Origin: Melitaea cinxia
Taxonomy: Eukaryota > Arthropoda > Insecta > Lepidoptera > Nymphalidae
Direction of reading: 5' to 3'
Assembly (NCBI RefSeq): GCF_905220565.1
Contig: NC_059408.1
Location: forward strand, 4,712,508 to 4,776,507
DNA: 64,000 nucleotides
Of this stretch, positions 59,001 through 64,000 are shown piece by piece. The position numbers and the translations under genes were made by a program. The notes under the pieces were generated by a model. The model was not told the origin of the DNA, did no database searches, and saw only the letters and a program-made list of their open reading frames with translations. Numbering within the stretch: position 1 is the first letter of the stretch; every line of letters begins with the position of its first letter.

Positions 59001-61439
59001 ACCAGCGATAAGTTTTTCAGAAGCCTGTAATTGATCAACTGCTTCCTCGGCGATGGTTGTAGCAGCTCGAGATAGCTTTGGTGATAACGCTTCCGACTCG
59101 CTCTTTTTACGCGTCGGCGACGCATTCTCTTCTCCTGCTTTACCATAAAAAATATATATTCTAGTCAGACAATCCTGAACCATTGCAGAACAAATAGTAT
59201 ATTTTTTTTTGGGACTTTATTTTTTTATTCGCTCATAAAGTAAAGCTTACATTTTCAGAACAAATAGTATAATTTTTGGGTTTTTTTTTGTCGCCGAGAG
59301 GTACACTTTTATTCTTTTTTTTTTAAATATGTAGATATAAATATAGATTATTTGCAACCAACACCGTAAGATCTTATGTTTTGTATGGTAAATACATCGT
59401 GCTATCCATAACCAATACAAGTGAATTTAATGACCCATTGTATTGTTCTAACAAAAATATTTGGTCCAATTTTGATTTAATTGCTTATGTAGATATAATG
59501 ATAGCTAAGTCACATGCTAAGCCTTTTGAGCATTCGATAGCATTTTATTAAATAAATATCTTTAATACATAAATATATTTAAAATATACACGGTCGCATG
59601 TTCCTTAGATAGGGAACTTGATGTCTGTTATAGGTGACAGCCAACTGATTGATATAAAGTTATAAATATGAAATCAAAATTGAACCGATGTTTGCTACGA
59701 TTGTATCTGGAAGGAAATATGTTGAACGGACATAAATAATTGTAAAAACATGCGAAGCTATGAAGCTTTGTTTGCAAAACATGTATAAAAATGTATATTA
59801 CGTTCGCGACATTATTACATATGTATAAATAATATTACAAGTTAATTTACGTGTTATTTTTAATTGTTGTTAGATAATTATTTAACTCATATTTTGGTTA
59901 AATATTTCGTAAAGCCGCGAACGATGAACACAATCTGAGCATTTTAAAATTAAAATTAAATTGACATGAAAAATACACAAAGATTTAATCTTGTTAGTAG
60001 TGTTACATGAAATATCAATTTAAACAATATACTTAATAAAATACTCAGAGATATAATTTTATAATAATTAAATACACATATTTTAGATGAATACTGTCAA
60101 ACATTCATAACTTACATTCCTACGAAAAAGAAAGATTTACTAAATATCGTAACGTTTTTATTATATAAACCAACACCAATATATGAATAGAAGCGCAGTT
60201 ATAATATTACATAACGAACCAATATATATGTACCTACAAGTGACGAGTATATAGTAATCATGTACTAAATAAGTACGCCTACAACGCCACAAGCTCTGGA
60301 TAAGGGTGCATTTTTTTATTTTATTTTTTTAGGTGTTGGGTTGCCAGTGTTACTGTAGAAAGTGAAATGTATATCATATTTTTATCCTGGCAACCCCGAG
60401 GAGGCAAAGCGGTACAGGTGGGGTGTACATATGCAATGCGCAAGCCTCTTTGCTTTTACTTACTGGTAGGCTGTTCTTTCTTTTCATAAACGACTCTACC
60501 ATCTGGTCCTTCGTGTTTGAAAACAAAAGTTCAAGTTTAGTATATCTTTTAATTATAAACACGTTTGTGGCGTTTACTTCGTTCTAATATTTTTCACATA
60601 ACGAACTATTATCTCACATGACGGCTAAGGCTATTTATATAGTTCTATGATTAAATCTTACCTTCTTCGACGTCGATGCCTTCGGCTTTGAGTAGTTCTC
60701 GTAGTTTGAGTATCTCTTCCTTGAGTTCGCGAATGAGTTTCGCGTTGGCATCCTCGTTGACCACAGCCTTGCATACGATTTGTTTAGCGCGATCTGCGTA
60801 TCTGTTAAGAAAATACTTTTTTTAAATATACTGTAAAAATCAATAATAATGAATTGCTTGACGATGGTAAATACGTCACATAGAAAACGATTGAACAGAT
60901 TTATTATTTAAATATATATTTTTTATTTTTTTCAAGAGTAACTGCGGAGTTTCTTGTCGATTCTTCTCTGCAGAATCTACATTTCGAATCTGTATTAGTT
61001 TCGCTTTTCACTATAATTAATCAATAAAAGCAAATACAACTTTATTTTGAGTAGTGACGATTTTACAGTGCTCTTGAAGAGATTGATTCAAGTAGAATCA
61101 AGTAATTTCTAATTTTGATTTAAATCTATCGTAACATACATGAACAACAATTTTATATTCTGAGTATTTTTAAGAGATGAACAATTAGGATAAATAAAAC
61201 ATTTTATTGGCAATTGACCAGGATAACGTCTTTAACAGAATAAGACAAACGTATACGAAATAAAATGTGATTTACCTCAATGTACTAAGTGTTTCATCGT
61301 AATTGATGTCGGCAGGCGAAATGGCCGCTATCATAGCAGTCTTGGAGTTCCCGCCGAGGTTCTCACGAAGTAGCCAAGTGAGGACAGAGTCGCGGTACGG
61401 TATGAAGTCCGCCTTCTTTGACTTCTTGCTTTTTGACGC
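35049..61439 (-). CDS. unc-104: unc-104, kinesin-3 motor KIF1A/KIF1B type (30 constitutive exons in window; span of the gene model)
   Basis: Exons from 61439 down to 35049 sum to 4188 nt (1395 residues plus stop), with every splice phase consistent. Order: end of kinesin motor (VLTWLLRENLGGNSKTAMIA), neck coiled coil, FHA domain (GSHILSEHC, GSRVILGKNHVFRF), coiled coil (EKQGIDLKAEM), KIF1 central region (WGNAIFLKEANAISVELRKK, GGDPFYDRFPWFRLVGR, FYHVQN, KHDLLVWFEICEL, RGEENLHGWRPRGDS) and C-terminal PH domain. The product is the plus-end-directed axonal carrier of synaptic vesicle precursors; its PH domain binds PI(4,5)P2. About 300 N-terminal residues, including P-loop and switches, lie right of the window beyond an intron longer than 2.5 kb. 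One exon end is amplified into array 4, and two alternative exons are suspected. Confidence 0.96.
35170..35490. repeat. Diverged tandem duplication in the last unc-104 intron
   Basis: Two blocks (about 35195-35295 and 35370-35470) share 'cattcattcagtcatctcgac / cattccttcattaatctcaac', 'gtcattc', 'acctgttcg' and 'gtcgatcttgat' in the same order. The period is about 175 bp. Confidence 0.6.
35842..35943 (-). CDS. unc-104: unc-104 exon: PH domain end
   Basis: Acceptor atttacag, donor AG|gtgaga. It reads VVSKERGYLLQTLGDKEVHD and WLYAINPLLAGQI; the Trp in the final helix of the PH fold is present. Confidence 0.95.
   Translation of the reverse strand, partial: RGKQGTRLLTADVGRQGSTRLAVRDQPTARRTD
36261..36397 (-). 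CDS. unc-104: unc-104 exon: PH domain core
   Basis: Donor AG|gtaaca. It reads VVRRPYVFIYRDERDPVERA, then VINLANAHVEYSEDQEQMVR and MPNTF, matching KIF1 PH domains nearly residue by residue. Confidence 0.96.
36770..37110 (+). mobile_element. Possible LTR-retrotransposon LTR/leader fragment
   Basis: A TATA-like cttataaaaa is followed by 'gtcgccgccggtcattcat', a polyadenylation-rich stretch and 'gtgtttatcgcccccaaactgggtaagtgg', which resembles an LTR end, primer-binding site and leader donor. No second LTR and no coding part are visible, so this is weak. Confidence 0.3.
37320..37800. mobile_element. Unclassified insertion with internal hairpins and a 24-bp minisatellite
   Basis: Contains the hairpin 'tccacggcact...agtgccgtgga' (37322-37380), the hairpin 'ctggaacgc...gcgttccag', a 24-bp repeat 'cgacgtttgggtcaccaatt' (3.5 copies, 37438-37507), a GC-rich body and an end 'ccaggggatccgtgacaa'. 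An ORF at 37350-37676 crosses it but looks like no known protein. It may be an LTR-element piece. Confidence 0.45.
37821..38058 (-). CDS. unc-104: unc-104 exon: linker with Gly-Ala-Leu repeats and PH domain start
   Basis: Donor CTG|gtatgt. It begins LCSPERALLEKAGAAGAAGG, passes through four GGAL repeats coded by a 12-bp DNA repeat (38000-37940) and ends CEEVRVSAAVARRGYLNVLQ plus HGTHGWKKRWL. The second part opens the PH domain. The GGAL expansion has no counterpart in the fly protein that I recall. Confidence 0.93.
38454..38583 (-). CDS. unc-104: unc-104 exon: serine-rich linker
   Basis: Donor GA|gtaagt. It reads GRIGNNNKEVEGAVSPATPV and DEGVSADISTPSLLSSIHSA, with SSF. It is a low-conservation linker before the PH domain, supported mainly by splice sites, phase and open frame. 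Confidence 0.85.
39121..39241 (-). CDS. unc-104: unc-104 exon
   Basis: Acceptor gtacag, donor G|gtgagc. It reads EVSNMAAKAAAEGAHRDDVC, then ERELSARERDLAAKYIKLIQ. It matches the 'REQDL..KCLKL(V/L)QG' segment of the family. Confidence 0.93.
39357..39625 (+). mobile_element. Lep1-like repeat followed by a SINE fragment
   Basis: 'cacggcaggaaatatcctgc...agtagtgttgtgttcttgtggtgg' is cut at 'gggggatcaagaac' and followed by a SINE-like piece ('gtaggcgcctaaacaccgatg', 'cgtgtctcaaaaagcacgtta') also seen at 53660-53720. Confidence 0.5.
39635..39835 (-). mobile_element. RTE-derived 5' block, copy
   Basis: Same 5' block as 4058-4424 and 55708-55998 ('tgggtgtcgtaagaggcgac', 'gcgggataaccatc', 'ggccgaagacgggca') but without the 3' part. 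Confidence 0.6.
39983..40111 (-). CDS. unc-104: unc-104 exon
   Basis: Acceptor aatttcag, donor AAG|gtattt, phase 0-0. It reads WELEKMTRLEQVGRTRHFLA and LRERLRHGHENTV, ending KTEK. It matches the family block after 'RGDSLIFDHQ'. Confidence 0.96.
40630..40662 (+). repeat. (ATT)n microsatellite
   Basis: About seven att units in an unc-104 intron. Confidence 0.8.
40757..41332. mobile_element. Non-autonomous DNA element with about 24-bp terminal inverted repeats
   Basis: The ends 'gcgttccttcaaatggaggg' (40759) and 'ccccccatttgaaggaacgc' (41312) are inverted copies with one mismatch. About 575 bp, AT-rich, no transposase. No clean target duplication was found. Confidence 0.75.
41517..41576 (-). 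CDS. unc-104: unc-104 candidate cassette exon (20 residues)
   Basis: Between two phase-0 exons lies a 60-nt open block with a strong acceptor ('ttttttcttttactcaaacag') and donor CAG|gtccac. It reads KRIWRKLIYDWPLDVIDRFQ. Its length is a multiple of 3 and phase 0-0, so it can be included or skipped. It would sit between FDHQ and WELEK. The strong pyrimidine tract and non-AT-rich codons argue for a real alternative exon; the donor is weak. I have no homologue in mind. Confidence 0.55.
41947..42059 (-). CDS. unc-104: unc-104 exon
   Basis: Acceptor gctcag, donor CAG|gtaatt. It reads GVQRRQRRVLDTSGTYVRGE then ENLHGWRPRGDSLIFDHQ, an almost invariant KIF1 block. Its phase fixes the upstream donor as CCC G|gtactg. 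Confidence 0.97.
42270..44620 (-). repeat. Array 4: 89/90-bp tandem repeat of an unc-104 exon end plus its donor
   Basis: Twenty-six donor-bearing units plus a partial one at the intron side (42270-42300) that stops inside exon sequence. On the - strand each unit has about 52 bp of exon (ending CTCGAGCCCG), donor gtactg and about 37 bp of intron. Exon ends fall at 44562 and every 89 bp to 42782, then every 90 bp (42693, 42603, 42513, 42423, 42333). The five intron-distal units carry one extra G, so variants are sorted along the array. Only the first donor (44562) keeps the frame. Confidence 0.97.
44562..44742 (-). CDS. unc-104: unc-104 exon, first donor of array 4
   Basis: Acceptor tggcag. 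It reads VENCGRPAIITKDLSAVVVG, REARTGAGRSLRRALFGGRA and ADRLTGLYELALHRALEP, matching the fly block 'VITKDLSMVIYGRDARTG' and 'ANRLSGVYELSLRRASEAG'. Donor G|gtactg is non-consensus at +4 to +6 but is fixed by phase. Very GC-rich. Confidence 0.94.
44815..44940 (+). repeat. CA-rich low-complexity tract
   Basis: Irregular cacacata/acatgcat runs in the intron just upstream (in transcription sense) of the array 4 exon. Confidence 0.8.
45019..45121 (-). CDS. unc-104: unc-104 exon
   Basis: Acceptor tactcag, donor GAG|gtgatt. It reads FEAAWDSSLHGSPLLNRVSA then NGEVVYITLSAYLE, matching 'RFEAAWDSSLHNS.LLNRV'. Confidence 0.96.
45192..45400 (+). mobile_element. Lep1-like interspersed repeat
   Basis: 'caacagcaggaaagatcttac...gagtagtaatgggttcctgtgg' followed by 'aaggtagccaaagctccg' and 'ctcctggtgttgcaggcgtc', the same order as at 17148. 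Confidence 0.5.
45466..45586 (-). CDS. unc-104: unc-104 exon
   Basis: Acceptor aacacag, donor AG|gtatta. It reads GRIRNTPEANEDANDGDEDG then ALSLGLFPGERPSFDDRAVF, matching the fly 'GRIRNTPE...LSLGLFPGEYLE'. Confidence 0.94.
45779..46392. mobile_element. Long-inverted-repeat element, arms about 170 bp
   Basis: The left arm (about 45779-45946) and right arm (about 46207-46392) are imperfect reverse complements: 'accccatggttatggagata / tatctccataaccatggggt' and 'aaagttttgaggttagaaga / tcttctaacctcaaaacttt'. The outer ends read 'taggtctacggtaaagctt' against 'gacctg'. A GC-rich centre holds no meaningful ORF. Confidence 0.85.
46395..47674 (-). other. unc-104 intron, AT-rich
   Basis: No element recognised. 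Two overlapping opposite ORFs of about 90 codons at 47161-47470 cross an (AT)n tract and look like chance. Confidence 0.4.
47675..47813 (-). CDS. unc-104: unc-104 exon
   Basis: Acceptor cgggcag, donor TTG G... phase 1 at G|gtaagt. It reads VVEHSDELPCRGLFLLHQGI, then QRRIRITILHEPSSDLQWTD and VRELVVG, a highly conserved KIF1 block. Confidence 0.97.
47975..48184 (-). CDS. unc-104: unc-104 exon
   Basis: Acceptor ccccag, donor GCG|gtgagt. It reads PPRRMLPPSLPISAPVRSPK, a proline-rich stretch, then SKHDLLVWFEICELAPSGEY and VPA. GC-rich like the amplified exons but not itself duplicated. A SINE-like tail ('gtttcgggacccccaatac') lies just downstream in the intron at 47875-47965. Confidence 0.97.
48705..48803 (-). 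CDS. unc-104: unc-104 exon
   Basis: Acceptor ctcttcag, donor AAG|gtaaga, phase 0-0. It reads ITVPVTKSFVEYIKSQPIVF and EVFGHYQQHPLHK, as in the family. Confidence 0.97.
48902..48992 (-). CDS. unc-104: unc-104 exon
   Basis: Acceptor gttctag, donor AAC|gtatgt. It reads (N)FLHRNEDAFSTEPVKNTGKN then TPLGFYHVQN. Confidence 0.97.
49196..49376 (-). CDS. unc-104: unc-104 exon
   Basis: Acceptor gtattag, donor AA|gtaagc. It reads LAVGECDADSGRGDSSLASE, a variable linker, then LGREFTFRVTVLQAHSVSTD and YADVFCQF, the conserved entry to the central KIF1 domain. Confidence 0.95.
49458..49631 (-). CDS. unc-104: unc-104 exon: variable linker
   Basis: Acceptor tttttag, donor G|gtaaat. It reads NAEFAAGVKQSAKISFDDDI, then VPARSRLKTISSVEKNNVLN. 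'SAKISFD' matches the family; the rest is variable. Confidence 0.9.
50033..50163 (-). CDS. unc-104: unc-104 exon
   Basis: Acceptor tcccacag, donor A|gtaagc. It reads SFVYLSNLLYPVPLIHKVAI then VNEKGDVKGYLRVAVQAVID, near identical to other KIF1 proteins. Confidence 0.97.
50463..50600 (-). CDS. unc-104: unc-104 exon (standard form)
   Basis: Acceptor tttgtag, donor CG|gtgagt, phase 2-2. It reads [20 protein letters not shown], then PDHNIESVTGGDPFYDRFPW and FRLVGR, matching fly and vertebrate kinesin-3. A look-alike exon lies upstream at 51735-51920. Confidence 0.97.
51454..51694. repeat. Short inverted-repeat element (agggttccgtac ends)
   Basis: 'aagggttccgtacccaaac' at 51453 and 'tagtacggaacccctcg' at 51679 are inverted copies of about 12 bp enclosing about 215 bp. 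'gggttccgtac' ends are frequent in lepidopteran repeats. It abuts the candidate alternative exon. Confidence 0.5.
51735..51920 (-). CDS. unc-104: unc-104 candidate mutually exclusive exon
   Basis: Acceptor tccgtag and donor AG|gtttgt, phase 2-2, 186 nt, fully open. It starts HRLELMRQIYNMNENAYGED, clearly paralogous to [17 protein letters not shown] of the standard exon, then continues with an Ala-Pro-rich stretch (EAPPALAPPAIAPPAPAPEP) and ends NTRLSLANLLPSR. The GGDPFYDR block is absent. It can replace the standard exon in frame, giving PSR|SFVYLS. It may instead be a decayed duplicate that keeps its frame. Confidence 0.6.
51921..53001 (-). other. unc-104 intron
   Basis: AT-rich. No element or exon was recognised beyond pentanucleotide-like 'cctactcgc/ccctattcgc' words near 51960-52040. 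Confidence 0.4.
53002..53213 (-). CDS. unc-104: unc-104 exon
   Basis: Acceptor aatacag, donor CG|gtgagt. It reads EANAISVELRKKVQFQFTLL, then TDTPYSPLPAELAPRDDGDD and VAVEVTDTKNGATHYWTLEK. Confidence 0.97.
53545..53875 (+). mobile_element. tRNA-derived SINE with LINE-like tail
   Basis: B-box-like 'gggttcggttcccgctcgg' near 53585, a body with 'gtgcctcgaagagcacgtta', and a tail 'ggcttatgcccagcagtggg' that recurs at 54275 and 56825. Confidence 0.65.
53936..54048 (-). CDS. unc-104: unc-104 exon
   Basis: Acceptor gagacag, donor AAG|gtcaga. It reads ECWSAREVGLAAWAFRKWKY and HQFTSLRDDLWGNAIFLK. The 'TNPMYES' micro-exon found before CW in other species is not visible here. Confidence 0.96.
54240..54310 (+). 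mobile_element. SINE tail fragment
   Basis: 'aaagaggcctatgcccaacagtgggattttacag', shared with 53815 and 56815. Confidence 0.5.
54612..54726 (-). CDS. unc-104: unc-104 exon: coiled coil
   Basis: Acceptor tttcag, donor G|gtgagt. It reads NYEARIDALQRQVEEQSVTM then SMYSSYTPEDFHNDEDIF. Confidence 0.97.
55265..55431 (-). CDS. unc-104: unc-104 exon: coiled coil after FHA
   Basis: Acceptor attgtag, donor AAG|gtttgt. It reads APSDTETVDWDFAQCELLEK, then QGIDLKAEMQKRLMALEEQF and a charged coil ending EEQRK. Confidence 0.97.
55708..55998 (+). mobile_element. RTE-derived non-autonomous element, copy on the + strand
   Basis: Starts 'gtgtggctacggtactaaag', runs through the shared 5' block and ends 'acacatgagtcacgctatagg' with an (ATG)n tail at 55981-55996. 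About 290 bp, no coding region. Confidence 0.7.
56110..56280 (+). mobile_element. Degraded Lep1-like repeat
   Basis: 'ccagagctcttgggtaggca', 'gggcaacacgtttgcggtac', 'gtattgcaagcatcgatagg' and 'catcatcaagtaggccgcacg' follow the order of the 6245 copy. Confidence 0.45.
56312..56468 (-). CDS. unc-104: unc-104 exon: FHA domain, second half
   Basis: Donor G|gtatgt. It reads VTEPIILKTGSRVILGKNHV, then FRFTHPGQPREECVSNKDTV. LKTGSRVILGKNHVFRF is the FHA signature of KIF1 proteins; the acidic linker after it is variable. Confidence 0.97.
56808..56868 (+). mobile_element. SINE tail fragment
   Basis: 'ggggaaagaggcctatgcccgacagtgggatattacaggc', as at 54240. Confidence 0.5.
57048..57205 (-). CDS. unc-104: unc-104 exon: FHA domain, first half
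   Basis: Acceptor ccccccag, donor GAG|gtgggt. It reads VTRLGTAEGNVPQDIQLCGS, then HILSEHCIFENTDGVICLIP and HRGALVYVNGRE. G-S-H-I-L-x-E-H-C is the FHA phosphopeptide-loop motif. Confidence 0.97.
57206..58449 (-). other. unc-104 intron
   Basis: AT-rich, no element recognised. Confidence 0.4.
58450..58650 (-). CDS. unc-104: unc-104 exon: coil to FHA
   Basis: Acceptor taaccag, donor G|gtgagt. It reads [40 protein letters not shown] and SPKKTPHLVNLNEDPNLSEC. Confidence 0.97.
59003..59137 (-). CDS. unc-104: unc-104 exon: neck linker to coil
   Basis: Acceptor ggtaaag, donor G|gtgagt. It reads TGEENASPTRKKSESEALSP, then [20 protein letters not shown]. '[21 protein letters not shown]' is the conserved kinesin-3 neck coil. 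Confidence 0.94.
59138..60463 (-). other. unc-104 intron
   Basis: AT-rich, no element recognised. Confidence 0.4.
60464..60508 (-). CDS. unc-104: unc-104 micro-exon
   Basis: 45 nt, acceptor cacgaag, donor A|gtaagt. With split codons it reads GPDGRVVYEKKEQPT, matching fly 'EGPDGKVVCEK'. It was found by phase between its neighbours. Confidence 0.88.
60662..60801 (-). CDS. unc-104: unc-104 exon: motor end and neck
   Basis: Acceptor taacag, donor G|gtaaga. It reads YADRAKQIVCKAVVNEDANA and KLIRELKEEILKLRELLKAE. 'LRYADRAKQI' is the end of the kinesin motor fold. Confidence 0.98.
61276..61439 (-). CDS. unc-104: unc-104 exon: motor domain, C-terminal part
   Basis: Acceptor aactcag, donor AG|gtaaat. 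It reads ASKSKKSKKADFIPYRDSVL, then TWLLRENLGGNSKTAMIAAI and SPADINYDETLSTL. The lysine-rich start is the kinesin-3 loop 12 region (K-loop) that aids microtubule binding. The upstream motor exons are outside the window. Confidence 0.98.
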
Positions 61440-62233
61440 CTGAGTTATCATTTTATTATGTTAAAAGTTGGAATAAAGATTGTAAAAAGTAATTAAACGA
61501 ATATAATGCTCAAAATTTGCCGTGATTATATAATCACGGACAGCTTAAAATTCTGAAAGCTTAAAATCTAAAAAAAAATTAAACATATACATATTAACAT
61601 TATATAGATTTTATACTATTAACAATGAATGCCTAAACTTTTCAACTTTAATTACTTTCCATACCGTGACCATAGCAAGATAATTTTGAAAGTAATATGA
61701 AGTTAACATTACAAAAGTTCTTGTGTACAAAAAAATCAATAGTTGTATTGCATTGCTTATCAGAACTAATATGTAAACTGCTATACAACGTATTATTAAA
61801 CTGGCGTCTTTCCATAGCCTAAATTAGACGTGAAAAAAATGTCAAATCATTACTAAGGAACTTTAAAATACAATTTAAAAAAAAAAAAACTATGAGAAGA
61901 CATGAGTAAAGAGGCTATCAATAACCGATTTAACTGTAAAAATCAGATAACTCGGTCATTGAAACAACACTAATGTTCACTAATGTTGTAACATTCTACT
62001 TATGTTTCCAATACTTGACTTATAATTACTACTGTTATAGCGCAGACAACAAAACACTCAATTTAAGCAATTTCACATGATGGTATAATATCCACATCGA
62101 TATCGTAAAATCTCATTATAACATCGCGCGCATGCGCGCAGCTGCGCTCTCATTGATTAGATTTTAATGGCGGCAAAATCACTGTGACAATACACGTACG
62201 CGTGAATTTAATTTAATAAATTAAAAGTTAAAA
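61440..62233 (-). other. unc-104 motor intron, left part
   Basis: AT-rich. The sequence from about 62110 ('catcgcgcgcatgcgcgcag') to 62220 may be the 5' flank of the Crypton-like remnant. Confidence 0.4.
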
Positions 62234-62655
62234 ATGGATAGCGACGATGATATTTGTACGCCTCCGGATATTCTAGAATTGGCAACAAAATTAACTCACA
62301 ATCTTTTGCCAGAAAAATCTAGAAAATTATATGAAAAAGAATATAATAACTTATTCCGACTCCGTCTACGAGCTCTACTGCTTGCCCCGCGACCGCTACA
62401 GCTGCTGGATCAATAATTAACATTAACTTTCAAAATTGTACCATCCAAAATTTGAACAATTATTATAAATAAACTATTGTCAGCTTTTACTCTTGTTGTT
62501 TGATTAATTGCATTAGTGAAGATAAAGTAGTGTATGCAACTGCATATAACACAGGTATTAAAACACTCGTTACTATTATGAAACTCGCTGCGCTCGTTTC
62601 ATAAACTCACACTCGTGTTTTAATACCCTTCATTATATGACAGTTGCATAAACTA
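62234..62655 (+). mobile_element. Crypton-like tyrosine-recombinase element, internally deleted, with 3' hairpin
   Basis: The ORF start reads MDSDDDICTPPDILELATKL then LLPEKSRKLYEKEYNN, like the N-terminal part of tyrosine-recombinase proteins of Crypton-type elements. After about codon 40 the frame shifts and the other frame reads TPSTSSTACPATATAAGS and INFQNCTIQNLNNYYK plus stop (62454), the kind of tail seen at the C-terminus of such proteins. The catalytic middle is deleted. A palindrome at about 62530-62655 (arms 'ggtattaaaacactcg / cgtgttttaatacc', core 'gaaactcgctgcgctcgtttc') follows. The family assignment is from memory. Confidence 0.5.
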
Positions 62656-62999
62656 CTATTATTATTTTTATTGAAGCGTTATAATGTCAATTTTGATATC
62701 CCAGATAAATGTAAGGACGCCTGTTTAATAACACGTTGTATATGTATATAATATAAGATGCATACTTGCAAAAAGCATTAATTTAATAAATGTAATCTAT
62801 TGACTAATGTTTTTACCAATTTATCTAATATTGTCCACAAAAGAACAGTGAAAAAAAATACAACACCAATACATAGATATCCTTTTTCATAAGGTAGTTT
62901 GTATGTAGACATTTTTATACACTATAAAATAAATCTCTACTTATTTATTTATTTAGGATAACCAAAACAAAGTACAATATTAATATTCAATTACTCATA

Positions 63000-64000
63000 T
63001 CACTTCAGCCTATGGCAGTCCACTGCTGGACATAGGCCTCCCCAAGTTCGCGCCAGACATCCCGGTTTTCCGCAATCCTCATCCAGCCTACACCGGCACT
63101 CTTACGTAGATCTTCGGTCCAACGGGCCGGAGCACGTCCCACACTGCGTTTGCTAAGACACGGTCTCCACTCCAGGACCCGTCTACTCCAACGGCCATCG
63201 GTCCTTGCTAATTCTGTGGGCTATGTCGGTTACTTTCGTTCTCTCGTGGATAGTCTTATTTCTAATCCTATTTTTGAGAGAAACCCCAAGCATAGCCTGT
63301 TCCATTGCACGTTGCGCGACTTTAAATTTGTGGACCAGTCCCTTCGTCAGTGTCCATGTCTCGCCTTCGTATGTTAACACAGACAGGACGCATTGCTCGA
63401 AGACTTTTGTCTTATCTTGTTTGTCCCAGCCCAAGCGAATCCTCCTGTCGGCCTCCTTCTCGAATTTGTTGCGGCTTAGTTGGATAGTATGGCCTAGGTA
63501 AATATAATCCTGAACAACGTCGAGAAGGGTACCATCGACCGATACCGGTCTCGATATGACTTGGTCGTTAAACATAACTTTCGTTTTGTTCAAGTTCATA
63601 CAGAGACCGACACGCTGGGAGGACTCGTTTAGGCCGGGCAGCATCTGGCCTAACTCATCCAACGTCTCCGCAAAAATGACAATATCGTTGGCGAAACGAA
63701 GGTTAGAGATGAATTCACCGTTGACGTTAATGCCTCGTTCCCCCCAATCTAAGGTCTTAAAGACATTCTCCAGCGCACGGGTAAACAGTTTCGGTGATAT
63801 TACATCTCCCTGTCTCACCCCAAGCCGGAGGGAAATAGGTCTTGTTCTCTGGTCCTGGACATGATCGGTCATCGTCGCCGCGTCGTATATACATTTCAGT
63901 ATCTCGATATGTCACCAGTCGATATGACATCTCGGCATAGAGTCCAGGACAGCCCAGGTCTCGACAGAGTCGGAGGCTTTCTCATAGTCCACAAACGCCA
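63000..64000 (-). mobile_element. RTE-clade LINE, 3' half of the reverse transcriptase, continues past the window
   Basis: On the - strand: RTRPISLRLGVRQGDVISPK, NGEFISNLRFANDIVIFAET (catalytic box reads F-A-N-D, not ADD), LCMNLNKTKVMFNDQVISRP, VDGTLLDVVQDYIYLGHTIQ and RRIRLGWDKQDKTKVFEQCV, ending near 63183. The 3' UTR end is near 63000 ('aggcctatgtccagcagtgg'). A long uninterrupted frame suggests it is younger than the 8590 copy. It lies in the unc-104 motor intron. Confidence 0.88.

Overview
The window reads as nuclear DNA of a moth or butterfly (Lepidoptera). The non-coding sequence is AT-rich, the exons are short and often GC-rich with GT..AG introns, and the repeats are of lepidopteran type: R1-clade and RTE-clade LINEs, Jockey-like LINE pieces, tRNA-derived SINEs, hAT and Crypton-like remnants, and the widespread short repeats with AACCGACTTC ends or a 'gtgttgcaggcgtc...accatcagg' core. 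Nothing bacterial is present.

Two conserved host genes lie tail to tail. From the left edge to 22141 on the + strand is the 3' three quarters of Vps11 (HOPS/CORVET subunit): end of the N-terminal beta-propeller, alpha-solenoid, coiled coil, RING-H2 and a C-terminal tail with four NPF motifs. Twelve exons were placed and every junction phase agrees; the start codon lies left of the window. From 61439 down to 35049 on the - strand is unc-104 (KIF1A/KIF1B-type kinesin-3): end of the motor, neck, FHA, coiled coil, the KIF1 central region and the PH domain. Thirty constitutive exons (4188 nt, phases all consistent, about 1395 residues) plus two alternative-exon candidates were placed; roughly 300 N-terminal motor residues lie to the right.

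The most unusual feature is four tandem arrays, three in Vps11 and one in unc-104. In each one the repeated unit is the 3' end of a coding exon, its own 5' splice site and about 25-40 bp of following intron. Unit lengths are 107, 105, 94 and 89/90 bp, with about 6 (cut by the window edge), 9, 22 and 26 donor copies. Introns therefore start with a ladder of decoy donors. In three arrays only the first donor keeps the reading frame; in the 105-bp array every donor does, and all copies stay open.

Between the genes (22.3-35 kb) and inside large introns lie nested mobile elements: a Jockey-like LINE broken by a 2.8-kb terminal-inverted-repeat element that carries an internally deleted RTE LINE; a hAT-like element with an 8-bp target duplication carrying a further repeat; an R1-type LINE with an 11-bp target duplication in Vps11; fold-back elements; a 130-bp satellite; and a Crypton-like tyrosine recombinase remnant in an unc-104 intron. 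A possible orphan terminal exon (31.8 kb) and a small membrane-protein ORF (18.9 kb) are noted with low confidence.
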